8,253 bases of DNA from Bacteroidales bacterium UBA3709 (lineage in GTDB: Bacteria; Bacteroidota; Bacteroidia; Bacteroidales; UBA932), in the NCBI GenBank assembly GCA_002372015.1, contig DFIA01000078.1:1-8253 (forward strand), given 5' to 3'. Shown here in pieces: positions 6,837 to 8,253 of this stretch (position 1 is its first letter; each line of letters begins with the position of its first letter). Both the position numbers and the translations under genes were made by a program. The notes beneath the pieces were generated by a model, which searched no databases, was not told where the DNA came from, and was given only the letters and a program-made list of their open reading frames with translations.

Positions 6837-8253
6837 ATGCAAAACTCAATTATTGGCCGCAAAGCAGAAATCGCTCTGTTGGAAAAGTATATGACTTCCA
6901 ACCATTCAGAGTTCATAGCCATCTATGGACGCAGGCGTGTGGGCAAGACATTCCTTATACGTCAGTATTTTCAAAATCAATTTGCCTTTGACATGACCGG
7001 CATTGTCGAAGGAAAGAAAGCGGAGCAATTGACAGCTTTCAGTCATGCTATGAAACAACATGGCTACAAAGGCAGGAAACCCGCTACATGGTTGGACGCT
7101 TTCTTCGCTTTGCGTGGATTGCTGGAGCAAAAGTTGGAACAAGGAAAGCCATGCGTGGTATTTATAGACGAAATACCCTGTCTTGACACTCCGAAATCAG
7201 GTTTCGTTCATGCGCTAGGGCATTTTTGGAACAGTTGGGCTGCATGGCAGGCGGAGATAAAACTGATAGTCTGTGGTTCTGCAACTTCATGGATGGTGCG
7301 GAATATCATTGACAACCACGGTGGACTGCACGACCGTGTGACTCACGAAATAGCGCTGAAACCCTTTACACTTAGTGAGGCGGAAGAGTATTTTCAGTCC
7401 TTTGGTTTCCCTTGGTCGCGGTTGAGTGTATTGCATACTTACATGGCGGTGGGTGGTGTACCTTACTATCTCAGTCTGTTCAATCCTGATGAAAGTCCGG
7501 CACAAGGAATTGACCGCCTGTTTTTCTCTGAAAATGGAGAACTACAAAAAGAATACAGGCGGCTGTTTGCTTCTCTGTTCAGGAATCCAGAGCCTTATCT
7601 CGCTGTCATCAAACTGCTGGCGGCAAAGCCACTGGGGATGACTCGCGAAGAGATACGTGAACAGCTGGGCGGCAATAACAACGGACATTTGGGCGACCTG
7701 TTAACAGACCTTGTCTATTGTGATTTCCTGCGCCGGTATAAGGTAAGGGAGAAAAAGGTGAAGACCAATTCGTCCCTTTACAAGTTGGTGGACTTTTATA
7801 CATTGTTCTACCATTCGTTTATCGGTAAGGCTTCCATGAACACAAGTTATTGGACACGTCTGCAAGGCACGCCCACAGTGAACACATGGCTCGGACTGGC
7901 GTATGAGCGTGTCTGTATGGCCCATGTATCGCAGATAAAGAGAGCCTTGGGTATTGGCAGTGTTGTGACGGAAGCTTATTCATGGCGAAGCAAAAACTCA
8001 GAACATCCTGTTCAAATCGACTTGTTGATAGAACGTGCTGACAAGATGATAAATCTCTGTGTGATTAAGTACAGCGAAACAGAATACAGTCTTTCGCAGG
8101 AAGAATATTTGAATATTGGACGCAGGGTTGATAGTTTCAGAGCTGCCATACAGACACATTACGGCATCGTCCCTACGCTCATAACCACCTTTGGCCTGTC
8201 AAGGGGAATGTACGCAGACTCCATCCACGCCTCGGTGGTTTTGGATGATCTGT
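6837..8253 (+). CDS. ATP-binding protein, ATPase_2/DUF234-like (3' end outside window)
   Basis: Frame 3 is open from the ATG at 6837 to the window edge (472 complete codons, no stop). The N-terminus MQNSIIGRKAEIALLEKY is the usual opening of this family. A P-loop NTPase follows: Walker A GRRRVGKT (31-38, Lys37), Walker B VVFIDEIP (107-114, Asp111-Glu112), and a sensor-like VCGSATSWM (145-153). GGVPYYL (206-212) and a winged-helix-like stretch at about 255-310 are typical of ATPase_2 (PF01637) proteins. The C-terminal region (about 340-472) resembles the DUF234 nuclease-like domain, with QIDLLIE at 393-399 and CVIKYS at 408-413. The expected motif is D...ExK; Asp395 and Lys411 remain but position 409 is Val. 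The end, LITTFGL...VVLDDL, is where relatives finish, so only a few residues should be missing. The cellular function of this family is unknown, and these genes are often accessory in gut Bacteroidales. Leu CTG, Gly GGC and Arg CGT/CGC are commoner than in neighbouring genes. Confidence 0.85.
   Translation, partial: MQNSIIGRKAEIALLEKYMTSNHSEFIAIYGRRRVGKTFLIRQYFQNQFAFDMTGIVEGKKAEQLTAFSHAMKQHGYKGRKPATWLDAFFALRGLLEQKLEQGKPCVVFIDEIPCLDTPKSGFVHALGHFWNSWAAWQAEIKLIVCGSATSWMVRNIIDNHGGLHDRVTHEIALKPFTLSEAEEYFQSFGFPWSRLSVLHTYMAVGGVPYYLSLFNPDESPAQGIDRLFFSENGELQKEYRRLFASLFRNPEPYLAVIKLLAAKPLGMTREEIREQLGGNNNGHLGDLLTDLVYCDFLRRYKVREKKVKTNSSLYKLVDFYTLFYHSFIGKASMNTSYWTRLQGTPTVNTWLGLAYERVCMAHVSQIKRALGIGSVVTEAYSWRSKNSEHPVQIDLLIERADKMINLCVIKYSETEYSLSQEEYLNIGRRVDSFRAAIQTHYGIVPTLITTFGLSRGMYADSIHASVVLDDL

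Noticed and set aside
6556..7142. Short open frames on both strands around the start of the ATPase gene
   Set aside because: The frame-3 ATPase reading frame has Walker A/B motifs and covers most of this area; the others have no protein-like motifs.
1..8253. CRISPR arrays, tRNA or rRNA genes, insertion sequences, toxin-antitoxin pairs
   Set aside because: No regularly spaced repeats, cloverleaf structures, transposase motifs or small paired genes were seen on either strand.

Overview
The window most likely comes from a gut- or mouth-type Bacteroidales (phylum Bacteroidota). Three things point there: two fimbrillin-family surface proteins in tandem, promoter elements matching the Bacteroidota -7 consensus TAnnTTTG, and A-rich translation starts mostly without strong Shine-Dalgarno sites. 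All six supported genes are on the plus strand.

Region 1 (1-3801) is the end of a fimbriae-like surface-protein operon. It holds the C-terminal part of a fimbrillin-like protein that begins outside the window. After 21 bases comes a 1021-residue lipoprotein combining an N-terminal Mfa-like fimbrillin region with a C-terminal FISUMP-like module (DPCPxGY motif and YFPALGYR ending). A strong bulged hairpin plus T-tract at 3923-3964 ends this unit.

Region 2 (3802-4114) is a 313-base intergenic stretch with that terminator and then a well-formed Bacteroidota promoter (TTG, 20 bases, TATCTTTG) just before the next gene.

Region 3 (4115-6673) is a probable three-gene unit. It encodes a biotin-dependent carboxyltransferase (MmdA / acyl-CoA carboxylase beta type), its small biotin carrier protein with the EAMKM biotinylation site, and a YraN/UPF0102 nuclease-fold protein. 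The first two should work together, moving a carboxyl group between an acyl-CoA (methylmalonyl-CoA/propionyl-CoA is the likeliest pair) and the biotin on the carrier. The remaining subunits (a Na+-pumping membrane decarboxylase subunit, or a biotin carboxylase) are not in the window.

Region 4 (6674-8253) has a short intergenic stretch with two small inverted repeats and a -7-type promoter element. It is followed by an ATP-binding protein of the ATPase_2/DUF234-like type that stays open to the window edge and is probably only a few residues short of complete. Its codon use looks different from its neighbours, and the expected acidic residue of its C-terminal nuclease-like motif appears to be Val. 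It is the most accessory-looking gene here.

I found no tRNA, rRNA, CRISPR array, insertion sequence or convincing new defence system. The most useful leads are the altered ATPase, the composite fimbrillin lipoprotein, and the carrier's long N-terminal extension.
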